DNA from: Membranipora membranacea
Taxonomy: Eukaryota > Bryozoa > Gymnolaemata > Cheilostomatida > Membraniporidae
Assembly (NCBI GenBank): GCA_914767715.1
Contig: OU612067.1
Location: forward strand, 34,076,162 to 34,136,161
Direction of reading: 5' to 3'
Length of the DNA stretch: 60,000 nt
In this document: in pieces, positions 24,001 to 35,000 of the stretch
Position numbering within the stretch: position 1 is the first letter of the stretch
How the letters are laid out: each line of letters opens with the position of its first letter
Position numbers and translations under genes: made by a program
The notes under the pieces: generated by a model
Told to the model about the DNA's origin: nothing
The model's database searches: none
The model's input: the letters and a program-made list of their open reading frames with translations, nothing else

Positions 24001-27000
24001 CCAGATCGTATTCCATGTAATCGTATTCCATGTGATCGTATTCCATGTAATATTCCTCTAGTTAGATGTGTAGCAGAGGCAGTTTATATATCCTAACAAT
24101 ATCTACTAAAATGCACCAATCCAACATATAATAGCATGACAGATTGCCAAATTAGGCAGACGTAGTTCAGCCTCTAAGGTAAACATCTTTCCAACATAGT
24201 TTAGACACAGTTGTGCCGGCTGGGTAGTTACACGCCCGCAGGCCGCAGCGGTGGCTGCTGACTGAACTACATGCTATGCACAAGTCAGACTGCTTATTAA
24301 TCACACTGCTCTTATTCTAGAATTGCTTGGCATTTTGTGACATAAAAAATACTCAGATACCTATTCAATGGAATATATCTTTATAGATATCATATTAGTA
24401 ATAAGTAAATAAATGTGATAAGTAAACATTTTTCATGCTATGGCTGTCTATTTTTTCTCAGTGAAGAAGAAAATGTGTTCCGATATATCCATATTGAGTT
24501 GAACATATGTCATAATCCAATATGTTGACTGTTTTTCACGCCTGCCTTGTGGGAGGGGGAGTAGGATTAGTTGGTCAGACAGCTGGGCCTTCACAGTGCT
24601 TAATGTAGCTTTAGTCAGCTGACCTACTGGGCATCGCTAGTGCCCCAGCTTTGCCCTGACCAGCCTGCAAACTGAGAGCATATTGGGATCATAAACATAA
24701 TATGTTTATGATTTGGATAGAGACATTGATGTGCAGGGTGTGATATGATGTGACAGCGGTATAATCTATTAGGAAGTGTTCAGGGTAATATGCATTAAAT
24801 CTTCTTCTAGCAGTGTATTTATTTTTGGGTATAATTGACATAAGAGGTCTATTATTATTATTGTAGATACGTCTATCTAAATATATCACAGCAATCATCA
24901 TCAGTAGTCAGGTTAACACCTGTATCACATGTAAACTGGGCTGGGCAGGACACCGACCCGCAATCATGCGACAGTATGCTTGCCGAGAAAAACAGGCACT
25001 ATGTTACCAAGGAAGACTTTCGTATACAGCTGATAGCGGCAGCACCCGGGTCTGGCAGCGACTGGTGTTTCGAGACTATCGCACTAATAACGGGTAAGAT
25101 CTGAGGCTAGAGTGGATGTGTTATATGTAACCTAATGTGAGATGATAGCAGCTCAACTACTTATTTTCCATACTCTGTTTGCTTCTTGTTGATACCATCT
25201 CTTTAGGACATTTCTAGCAGGTTTACCATCTGCACTAAGTCAAGGTAATTGCAAAAACGAGGTATAAACTGTATTATTTTTTGTAATTATAGTCCCCTCC
25301 CCCCCCCCCCCCGTATGATTTTGTTATTGAGTCCTGAACCTATAAACATCCAAATCCATGAAACAGTTGCGAGGAAATTACACTTAGTTTAGGGTAATTT
25401 GGATAATTTGGGTAATTTGCAGCGTCATCTCTCAGTCGTTATTAGGTGTGGGTATTTTGGAAACCGTCAGTATTGTTTTGACATGTTTTGCATTGAATTT
25501 TCTGATGAGATTTCAACAAAATGGGAGTTTTAGAGTTGGTTGAGACAGTTATGACTTTTATTTTGACATTTTGGGCTGTCAACTCTTTAGATACTTAGGC
25601 TATGTTTCTTAGAATTGTCCATTGGTACACAGCTAATACTACTCCAGCTTATTTTGTTTCTCAAGTGTTTGACCTTAATATGTGCACAAGAATCCCTCCC
25701 TAATAATCAAATAGTGTGATACAATAAGACTACGAGGCATACATCCCTACCTCCTATGGCTATCTGTTATTTATTAGGATCTTGTTAGATAGATAGATAT
25801 TAACTTTATTCATCACCGATCAATGCAACGAGGGCAAATAAGACCGTGTGCAAAAAAAAGATCTCAAAAGTAGTTTAAGAAAAAACTTTTCTCATACAGG
25901 GTTGTTCTTCATTTTGGTGCTAATGTAGTGCCATGTCTAGAGTTGCTTGATCTTTGATCGGTTGGATTTAAATTCTTCAATGGATGATTTCCTGTTTGAG
26001 ATATCTTAGATGCATATTTTAGACAGCAAATGTCAAGATAAACAGAGAGTTCTTCTAAACCAAGGAAAAACAGTCTCTCAGTCTCTTTGTAATCGTTGTA
26101 GCTCTTACCCTTCCATCACTGAAGTAATTCGGAATCCTCACACCCGCTGCTTGTTCTTATAAGTGATTGCTGCGATGCAGTTGCATTACTGGTAACTTGA
26201 TTAAATCGAACACAGGGGGATTTTTGGCTTTTGATTGCGACCCTGCCTGCCATGCTTGACTATCCTGTACAGTGTACAGCATAGCTAATTTATTAAATTT
26301 TTCTTGGGCTTTGCGCAAATTTACGAAAATTTTGATACTCGGTGTAAAATGAAAAAAAAAACAGAATCCAAATTGATGTGCTGGTCAATTTTTGCAAAAG
26401 GACACAAGATCACTGTAACCAACGATTAAACATCTCGGCGCCTATATGCTAATATTCAATATAGTGTAATGTATAGGTTTATGGGCTGAATCGTATCATT
26501 TTTTCAATCTGTAACATAATCTAAAATAAATAGGGTCAGAAGAAATTCACTGAATTTCGGGTGTAGGTTGCAACATTAAATTGCAGTTACTTTGTTGGAA
26601 TGGAATTGATGGCTCAATGATAATGAGCCTCCCTCAAGGTCAAGGTCATGCCTCGCCGAGTATACTAATTTGAGAACTACTGATTTTACATTCTTATTGT
26701 AGCTATTCCTTGTTTAACAAATTTCAAACCCTCAATTTCTTTTAAAGTGTTTAGGAAAACAAAAAACAGCCACTGTTCGTATCAAAGCTTTGCTATAGCA
26801 ATGAACAAAGTAAATTTTTTCGCAGAAGGACATTATTGAATGATGTTACCTAATTTAAAGTGTGAAAACCCAGGGTCTAGAAGGGTCCAGAGTATGTTAT
26901 CTCCCCTGTTACGGATTAACACTATAATAACTTTGACTACGCTACCTTTGTACAATACTGTTTTTGATCATTTCTAGTGTAGAGCAGCCTTGTAACTGTC

Positions 27001-30000
27001 CTAGACGAACCTGGTTTAGGCTTACTGTTATACTGTAAGTCGATCATCGTTTTAGTGTGAATCTGTTACAGGGGAGATAACATACTCTAGACCCTTCTAG
27101 ACCCCGGGTTTTCCGACACTTTGAAATGGATTACCTCATTCAATAATGATCATTATGATTATTCAGTGAGAATTCTTTTTAAACATTTCATCCACCAGGT
27201 GCCTAAAATGCTGTTCAAACTCAACAAATATGGAAATACTACAAACAAAGCTAAAGCATACTGACTCCTTTCACTGAGATCCTAGTTGAAAGCATCTACT
27301 GAGTCTTGGGCCTTGATATGAAAAACATTTGGTTGATCAGCTTTGCAGCTTCGGTTTGTTTATTGTTTAACCTCATTTTTCTAAGTATGCCCTCCCTAGA
27401 GATGACTCAGGGGGTCCGTGACCAAAGTGATGATATAACACACAACTGTTTTAGGGCTGAGAACAGACTCGGTGTACAATCACATACACGCTAAGAACAT
27501 ACAACAAACTGTATTCAGTAAAGGGGAGTTACCTCTTTATTATAAAACACACTATCCGTTCCTGAGGATTTATAGAGAAGCTGACGGGTACCTGAACACC
27601 CACCCGCAGAAAGTTATCGTTGTGATAAGAAACCCACTAGATGCTGCCTTCTCTGAATATATCAGGTTGGTAACTAGCTAACAATGACTGCAGATTCAAC
27701 AACAAAACCTCAGTTGTCCCTATTTAATTCTGTTTACTGTCAAATTTAAAGAAGTGCAATATTGTGTATTTTCCAAGAATAAATCAATTGAAGCCTTGAG
27801 TGGCATTCCTGACAAGTTTTGCTAAAGCTGTCCGACTCCTATGCACTGGTTTGGCTTAGAGTATAAGCATAGAGTGATGGGGCGAACATTGTTGCACTGG
27901 TTGCGCAACAGCGTAAACACACCAATTATGTCAAAACACCGAAACAGACAAATGCACTGAGGGATCGATGAGATTGATTGAGATGCTCATCAACACACAG
28001 GGGTGGATTCATGCTGCTGGGGCCGGCCATGAGGAGGTTGTAGTAGAGAAGGCTTCGAAACAGCGCTTGACTCATGGTTTCTAGCTGAAGACGTGTGTTG
28101 TGCAGTAGTCTGCGCACCATTGTACGTTGTATCCCAGAGTGGACAGAATCGATATTGTTGAGATTGAAGATTGAAATTGAAAAGAACGCATTTGTACCTA
28201 GAATTATCCTGATGGCTCTGTTATGATAAGGTTGATCGATTTGTATTGTTTACATACAATATCATGGAAAGGATGATAAAGAAATGTATGTATGTGACAG
28301 CTCTCATTAAAACTCAGTTATCCATAAAGTTGTTGATGTAAAATGTCATAAAATTAGAAGCTGCAATGCCGTCACAGCAGCGTCTGGGCCTGAACTTACA
28401 GACATAAAGTGAGGATACTCTTGGATTAGTGTTATAAAACCATATGATTGTACAGAGGATGAGACTCATTACTAAGAATATTACTCTAATGATTAGCACA
28501 AATTGGTATCATAAAACCATTGAGGTTTGAAAGTTGCAAAGCAAAACGGCGCTCCTAATAGCTAAATTCTGGGAAGATGACCCTCAATGCTCTTTTTTGT
28601 ACGCTTGCAAGCCTTGATTTGATGTGGTCTGATAGAACGGTATAAAATACTGGAATGGTATAGCACATGTTGGGGGGAATTTTTGTTGTGTAAAAGATTA
28701 TCAGAGCTTCAACATTTACACCAATTAATTTCAGTTCACGCATTAAAAAACAGGCGAGTATTACATTTAGATATCAGGCAATCAATAGTGCGTGTTAAAA
28801 TTTGGTATCTTATCAGTATTTACCCCGCCGGGGGCGTCGGCCGGGGGGGGGGGGGGCTCAGACTGAATCAGTTAAGTTGCTGATTTGATCTGTACATTAT
28901 TCATAATAAATCTGTGTTTTGTCAAGTTTAAGATAAAATCATGAATGTAATACCATAAGTTACCATTGTAACAAGGGAGAATCAAATCAGTTAGAGAATC
29001 AGAATCTGTATCATATCAGCAAACACAAATGAATTTGAATTTATCTAACAAACCATTTACAGATATGTTGAAAAGCAATGGCCCTAAAATTAATCGTTGA
29101 GGGACACCACTTATAGTACTATATATATGAGATGTATACTATATATTAACATATATTATATGAGATGTTGTATAGATGTACTAGTTGTATATATTGTTAA
29201 ATTATATTTTGCAATGATGTTGATATTGTATCCAGTTGGATTTACCTTTCCTTCTCCTTTTGTATTTTTACGCTCCAGAATATACAAAAGTAAATCTTTG
29301 TAATTATTGCAGGCAAGTGATATCCAAGAGACGAAATAACGAGGGAGATAAATCCAAATATGGGCAGATCAGAGAGCTGATGACGCAATCAGATTTTCTG
29401 AGAAACAGTTCAGATGGGAAAGTGTTACCTGCATCCGGTATGTTTTATTAATATTATTAAAATATCCAATGTAAGTTCAGAACACCTTGGGCCTCATATC
29501 GCAGGCTTTATACTTGAGTTGGGAATGTGTAGGATTGATAATTTAGTATAATTAGTATCCAAGAGAAAATAAGCTACTTGAAACCGCTTCAACTCTCGTG
29601 CTTGGCTGCCCCAGTCAGCCTAATTCAGCAGTATAAGTTTCACCGAGACCAGCAGATAAATGACGTAATGAAATAGTTTCCCAAGACTGATAAATTTCAC
29701 AATTCGTAGCAGCAATCACCCTTCATTTTGATGGTCATATGCTTTCAGAGCAAACCATAGAGTTATTATATAATACGGTCTGTCATATATTACCTGTATA
29801 TGCTAAGTCTATCAATAGTTCATTTGTGCAAGACGGGGGGGGGGGGGGGGGATGAGTACAGACATTATTCAGCAATTTTTTACCACATCAGACTTTTGTG
29901 TGTAATGAAAATTGAATTATTGCTCATTGAAGAAAATCGCATAATTCTGGAATTGCCAAATTTTACTTTGTGTTAATAAACACCAACAAAATATTCTAGG

Positions 30001-30889
30001 CTTAGTAAGAACTTGTGTAACTTTCTTACCAGTGCTTTAAAATTAAAATTTTGATGGTTTGCAAGAGTTTCAAGTATATGCTGTTGAACATCATTTTAAA
30101 AAAATTCATCATTTGAAATCATTCTTTCTGTGCTGTTCCTGGTTATATACTAAGTACAATTAAAAAATTTTGTCATATAAGGCTGATTACATTTATATTT
30201 TCTTTCCGCTAAAGTGTATTTATTGATGACTTTCAGAGTTCGATAGTTTCTTGAACGGTTTCCTAATTCATTGGAAACGTCACCACGAGTATTGGATGTC
30301 TGAGTACGAGGGAGAAGTTATGATAGTTTTATATACAGATTTAGTCAGGGATATAGATCTTTTCTTACCTATGGCTAGTTTCTTTGGTTACAACTACAGC
30401 TCAGATAAACAAAGGTATTTATTGCTATATCAGACAGCATACCAGTTATGAGAGTATGACAGATTGTGGTTGAGAATCACTGTTATCAGTAAATTTGGGT
30501 TGGGACAAAACTCCCTTCTGCCATAAAAGTGAGCATTGATTGGCAATTGATAACTGAAGATTGTCTGCCCTTATATGACGAGAACACAACTTCTGAATCT
30601 CCTGTTCCCAAGTGTTTTGATTTTTCCTGAATTGTGAGATATTGGAACCGTGGAAGGTCTTGTCGTTTGAACAGAGAATTTCTTGTTCTCTGTTTACAGC
30701 CTTCAGAGATATCACTGCTTTCTTAAGAATTTAGAGAAAACTCGTCTTAGGAAAAGACCTTATATACCTTTCTTAGACAATTCTAAAGATACACTAAGAT
30801 CTCTACTATCAAATAAGATACAGGAGAGCATGACATATGTGAACAGACTCTATGAGAGAAAATACAATCAGACGTTATGGTTGAAGTAG
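18700..30889 (+). CDS. WSCD-like type II membrane sulfotransferase
   Basis: Predicted to transfer sulfate from PAPS to a glycan in the Golgi lumen. Exons 18700-18794, 24912-25093, 27455-27665, 29313-29437, 30237-30414 and 30700-30889 join in frame to 326 residues. A signal anchor spans residues about 11-29 (VWGVSAIVCVSIIFF). The 5'-phosphosulfate loop is APGSGSDW at residues 76-83. The KTHYPF motif lies near residue 123. The 3'-phosphate motif VIVVIRNPLDAAFSEY is at residues 146-161, with Arg151 and Ser159 as the expected PAPS contacts. A later VLYTDLVRDI matches the family's RYEDLVRDP element. There is no WSC domain, unlike vertebrate WSCD1/2, so it is a short form or a related family. Intron 1 is about 6.1 kb and packed with repeats. 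The exact acceptor substrate cannot be read from the sequence. Confidence 0.85.
19469..19531 (+). repeat. GC-rich cassette, copy 2
   Basis: TAGTCTGAGCCCCCAAGACT, then CCCCC and GTCGACGGCCCCCCACCGG. It lies in sulfotransferase intron 1, about 100 bp before the LINE fragment. Confidence 0.75.
19630..21037 (+). mobile_element. 5'-truncated, internally deleted CR1-like LINE
   Basis: It lies in intron 1 of the sulfotransferase gene, same strand. A short endonuclease remnant (VVAGDFNH) is followed directly by reverse transcriptase: LNDYRPIALTSVVMK, a FVDFSSAFNTI motif, GCPQGCVLSPLLFSIYTD, and the catalytic YADDM at 20286-20300. Much of the endonuclease and the start of the polymerase are missing. 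Two in-frame stops, at about 20136 and 20175, break the polymerase between the FVDFSSAF and GCPQG motifs. The C-terminal region is open to a stop at 20964-20966. An AATAAA at 20991 and a TC dinucleotide tail at 20999-21037 end the element. It cannot be active. Confidence 0.85.
22138..22642. mobile_element. Foldback element family A, copy 1
   Basis: About 0.5 kb with long inverted arms. The left end ATAGACAGTTTTCTGAGCTC pairs with GAGCTCAGAAAACTG at the right end, and the arms extend about 200 bp (for example CTCTCCAGTTTGGTACTTTT with AAAAGTACCAAACTGGAGAG). No coding capacity. It lies in sulfotransferase intron 1. The second copy is at 55000-55506. Confidence 0.9.
22672..23112. repeat. 27-bp minisatellite
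   Basis: About sixteen near-identical units contain TCTATGATAGTGTCTGGTCC plus ACAGCAG. The unit is a multiple of three and several frames lack stops, so it yields long spurious frames on both strands. It lies in sulfotransferase intron 1, directly after foldback copy 1. Confidence 0.95.
24004..24052. repeat. Short 15-bp repeat, three units
   Basis: Three units of ATCGTATTCCATGTA/GTG in sulfotransferase intron 1. Confidence 0.8.
25770..25860 (+). mobile_element. Possible LINE 3' end
   Basis: Short TAGA repeats are followed by TATTAACTTTATTCATCACC and then an A-run near 25851. This resembles the 3' untranslated end of a CR1-like LINE, but no coding part is attached. Weak call. Confidence 0.3.
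26826..27165. mobile_element. Foldback element in sulfotransferase intron 2
   Basis: The left arm GGGTCTAGAAGGGTCCAGAG then TATGTTATCTCCCCTG is mirrored by CAGGGGAGATAACATA then CTCTAGACCCTTCTAGACCC on the right. The outer ends CATTATTGAATGA and TCATTCAATAATG also pair. The whole element is about 340 bp with a 100-bp centre and no open frame of note. Confidence 0.88.
27926..28140. other. Unassigned open stretch in sulfotransferase intron 3
   Basis: The minus strand reads MVRRLLHNTRLQLETMSQAL for 64 codons with a coding-like feel, but no splice sites or family could be fixed. It may be a transposon remnant. Confidence 0.25.
28525..28745 (-). mobile_element. LINE reverse transcriptase C-terminal fragment
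   Basis: The minus strand reads PVFYTVLSDHIKSRL then ASVQKRALRVIFPEF, which matches the conserved PVW...IQKRALRIIFP segment of LINE polymerases. It is only about 60 residues long and lies in sulfotransferase intron 3, antisense to the gene. Confidence 0.7.
28821..28866 (-). repeat. GC-rich cassette, copy 3
   Basis: On the minus strand it reads CAGTCTGAGC, a C-run of about 14, then GGCCGACGCCCCCGGCGGGG. The C-run is longer than in other copies. Confidence 0.7.
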
Positions 30890-30936
30890 GTCTTCTGTTT
30901 AACAATTGATATGCTGATAAAAGCCAGTTGACTGTG

Positions 30937-31240
30937 GTAAATTCGCGCCCTTGGTATCTATATTAAATAATCTTTAATCATAATCATTTTTATGGGGAAA
31001 TCCAACTGAATCCAACTTGAATTCAAGTTCTCCCCCTATTACCAATGAAGAGATAATTCTAAGTTTCATGTCAATATCATTGAAAAACCGTATACCTAAT
31101 CATAAAATCTATTTAGTTGGATTTCCCCTCCGGTGGGCCGTCGGACAGGGGGCAAAGTCTGGGGGCTCAGACTAGATTTCCCCATGAAAATGATTATAAT
31201 TAATGATTATTCAATATAGATACCAAGGGCGCGAATTTAC
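30937..31240. mobile_element. MITE with near-perfect inverted ends, carrying a GC-rich cassette
   Basis: The left end GTAAATTCGCGCCCTTGGTA is exactly mirrored by TACCAAGGGCGCGAATTTAC on the right. The arms continue for about 65 bp (ATGGGGAAATC with GATTTCCCCAT). It begins 48 bp after the sulfotransferase stop codon, so it lies in the 3' untranslated region or just beyond it. A cassette copy occupies 31125-31176 next to the right arm. Confidence 0.92.
31125..31176 (-). repeat. GC-rich cassette, copy 4, inside the MITE
   Basis: On the minus strand it reads AGTCTGAGCCCCCAGACTTT, then GCCCCCTGTCCGACGGCC. Over about 45 bp it is almost identical to the copy at 46977. Confidence 0.85.
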
Positions 31241-32001
31241 CTAATGGCGAGTTGATTTTTTATTATGTCAACTACAGTGAGAATTTATTTCTTTATATAT
31301 TCTTTTTTTTAAGTGACCTTTTAACTTCCTCCAAAACAGCTTAATGTTTGACGCAAAACTGTTTATACGCCTACTACCATTTCTAAGCAGCAAATATGGA
31401 AGTGTCTGCACAAGTTTACTATGACACAGAGCACAATCTCATCTTCCGGATATTTGTGAGGAGTTTTGTTGGGGCTGGTCATGGCTGAAGGTTACACATC
31501 TATGAACATGTTGACGAATAATTTAATAAAATTTTATTATATTTTCTTACATACCAGAAATAAAACATCAGGATGTTCTCAAAATATACTCGACAATTAT
31601 TTACAATCAGTGACTCTATACAGACAGAGCCACTTTAAGTGTGTGTCTTGTTCAGCGATGCAGAATTTAAAAAAAGATCTGTGAAACAATCAACATTTCG
31701 ATTCTTTCAACGAAGACCGGCCCAAATATCAGTGTACACTGTACAATAGGTTCAAGTGAGAAAATACTGCCAAACAACACAATGAAAGGCTATAATACAA
31801 TCTAAAAATCTCACAGCGTTGTTCTTGGTATAAACTTTACATCATCATTACCGGCAAAATACAAATATCAACCATCTACAGTTGACAAGGTCAGAATATT
31901 TATAAAATTTCCTATCCTTAGCAGTCATCGATACAGTGAGTTGAAGCGGGTATATGATTAACACAGAGTGGGAGAGGATGGGAGAGAGGATGTACGAATG
32001 T

Positions 32002-35000
32002 CTAATAAGGCCTATCTCGTCTCTCGTATCTATCCTGATATCCACCACCGCCTCCTCGACCACCACCACCTCTACCACCGCCTCCTCTTCCACGTCCTCC
32101 TCTAAATCCACCTCCTCCGCGGCCTCCACCACCACCGCCTCCTCCTGTTAATTATACAACATCACATCATCAGTGAATTTTGAATTTCCTTAAAAATGAT
32201 CATTGTACTTGACTGAGCCTACAAAAAGTCAACACTCATTTAAAGTGTACAAAACTCAAAAATTGACACAAGAAATAATAAAATACTGGCTGTCAAGTGT
32301 CCCCAGTGTATATCAGCTGTCTACTATTATAAGAAGACTTACATGATAAGATCAGTAGTAGACAGACTATGACTGATATACTAGGAGTTATATTAATCTT
32401 ACACACCAATGACTCAAACACTGACTGGTTAAAGTTAAATTACTTGTGAAGTAATCTTACGGTATCAGTGGATCTAAGGCAGTGTGTACACATTTAATAA
32501 AACGTCTCAAGGTTAAGTCAGACTGCATTCTGTGCTTCTCTCTTAGCTGGTTTAGTTAACAAAGCTCAGAAGATACAATCACTACTCTGCAGAGAGTCTC
32601 ACATATTCTACTAAATGAAACTATTAAGAGTATGATACCCGCCGTGTATGCGGGAGAGGGTATGATACCTGCCTTGTGTGTATGAGTGGCAGTGGACTGA
32701 TATGGAGGACTTACCATCAGTACGAGGCTGTTTACATTTGTTACACGAGTCTCTCCAAGCAAAGTTATCATTACCACAGTCTCTATAAAATGTAGAGAAG
32801 GCTGTTATAATCTAACTCAGTAGTGATTTCTGCCTGTGTCCGCTCTACCTGATGGTGACTTATTGTCAGAGATGTTGTTAATGAGCCGTCGACTCTCAAG
32901 GAGTAGATTTCCGGTCGCTTTGTGTATCAGGAGTACGCTAATCAGAGTATAATATATGATTATTACAGGACTAGGTATTCTTCACCAGATTGAAACACTC
33001 TGCCAAGTGAATAACAGTAGCTACTTATACTGCAGAAAGAATGGCCGTTACTCTGACTTGTAGTAACACCAGCACTCACCCACATGCCCAGTCCCCTGGT
33101 CTGCCTCCACCACCGCCGCCATCTCCACGGCCCCTTCCTCTACCCCCGCCTTCTCTATCACCACCGCGTCCTCCACGGAATCCTCCTCCTCCGCCCCGGC
33201 CACCTCCTCCTCCTCTACCTCGGCCCATTGATGCTGTCGGCCGCTGGGCTAACTCTACATGTATCTTATGACCTTGGAAGTCTTTGTCTGAGAAAAGATG
33301 TAAGTGTGGATGACTAAACACATCAGGATATCAGCATTGAGATATCTGACAGATTGAGACATTGTTAATTAACAAACATAGTCCTACAAATAATCAAAAA
33401 ATATCAGAATAATATACCTATACTCGGAAGAATTGTCCCAAAAGATCACAGAGGGGATAACTCTTCATCTGCACCTGCATTTTACCTGCAGTTTTAGGAA
33501 TGTGTTAAAATTTGAAGCTCTCCTGACAAGCATGCCATGGCATTCATTTGTCAATTTATAATTATAGCTACAAAATGTGATTAAGTTAGATGGCCGTTGA
33601 TTTGCGCAGCAGAGCTAGGATGATGACTTACTATTAAACCATTCTATAGCTGAGGTGGCGGTGTAAGCATCATCGTATGTGACTGTAGCGTCTCCCTTAG
33701 GCCTCCCTGTGTCCTTATTCTTATATATCCACAGCTTAGGTCCTCCTGTCTTTCTATCAGTCTGCACACAAACATAATATAACATATAACATTGGTAGAT
33801 ATGATATAAACTCAGCATCTTATCAGCATAATGAACCAAGAGATGCTCGCGTAGTGACCCATCTCTGCCAAGGCTTTACTATTACAATAGAACATGCCTG
33901 CCTTAGCGTTACGTCACAGTGGCTGACATCCGTGATCTTGACATACCTTGATTATGCCGATTTGTCCGAAGAAGGTCGACAGAGATCTCTCATCTATATT
34001 ATCAGGTAATCCTTGTATGAAGATCGTATCCTGTTGTGTAGTCATCTCATCACTACCACCACCACCTCCTCCGCCGCCTCCTCCATAGCCACCACCACCT
34101 CCGCGGTAACCACCGCCTCCCCCACCACTAGAGTAACCTCCTCCTCTGCCACCGGAGCTGCCTCTATCATATCCACCTCCTCCGCCTGTAAATCATCACA
34201 GTATATATAACAATACAGCAATCAAGAGCCGCCGGTCTAGACTAACAGAGTATTAAGATTCAATACCAACAAAAATTCTGTTTTCTCAAAACATTTTTCA
34301 AACGGATTTCAGATTGTGATTGTGATTGTGATTTCAGATTGTGAGAATTCAACAACCAATTATTTTAAAGCTGTCAAGATTACCCCTGAACAACCTATGA
34401 AATAACCGACCCCCTAGTATATCCTCATTTCTGATTTGATCATGTATACACCCGTTACACACAACCTAGAGCTCTCCCTAGTCACACTAAACCTTCCTAC
34501 CTAATTAGTCTCTATTATCGGATTAACCTTGTGAGCCAGTCCCAAACTCCCTGGTTTTACACTGTCTCATTGTTTAGACAAAACACTGACATAAATGTGT
34601 CCCCTTATACCTCCCTTATAACCAGATGTTTGATGCCCACCAAATTGATCAAACTTCGTGTACGGCAGTCAAGAGAAACCTGGGACATCTCTTTACAGCT
34701 TGATATACATTTTACTTGTAAAAAACCGGTTGAAAATAACTTGAAATCCTTGCTGCCCCAAATTATCCCTTCCCTATTTCTTTTGCCCTTGAAATATACC
34801 CTAAACAATGGTCTGTCCTATGAAGCGACATATTGGCCAACAACACAACTCTTCCAAGAATCATATTTCTCTATGTTTCTTTGGAAACAGGGCTGTAACC
34901 TTCCAAGTTGTAATAGTTTCAAAAGGTCTCAGTAATTTGTCAGGCCCAATTTTCTAACCTGTTAGTGGGGTCTCAATATCGACCACCAACATTATGTAGA

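Noticed and set aside
25218-25247. A 30-nt micro-exon in the sulfotransferase
   Set aside because: It has acceptor and donor and keeps phase, but skipping it gives the family's usual short gap between the PGSG loop helix and the SVY segment. It might still be an alternative exon.
31848-32151. Glu/Val-rich and Ser/Thr-rich frames
   Set aside because: Alternative frames of the last TET exon, which in its true frame ends RDRPY and TAG.
33041-33271. Proline-rich plus-strand protein
   Set aside because: It is the antisense of the RGG exon of the TET gene.
34531-34935. 134-codon plus-strand frame
   Set aside because: The longest plain frame in the area, but it lies within a TET intron of biased composition, with no domain, no splice context and no coding signature.
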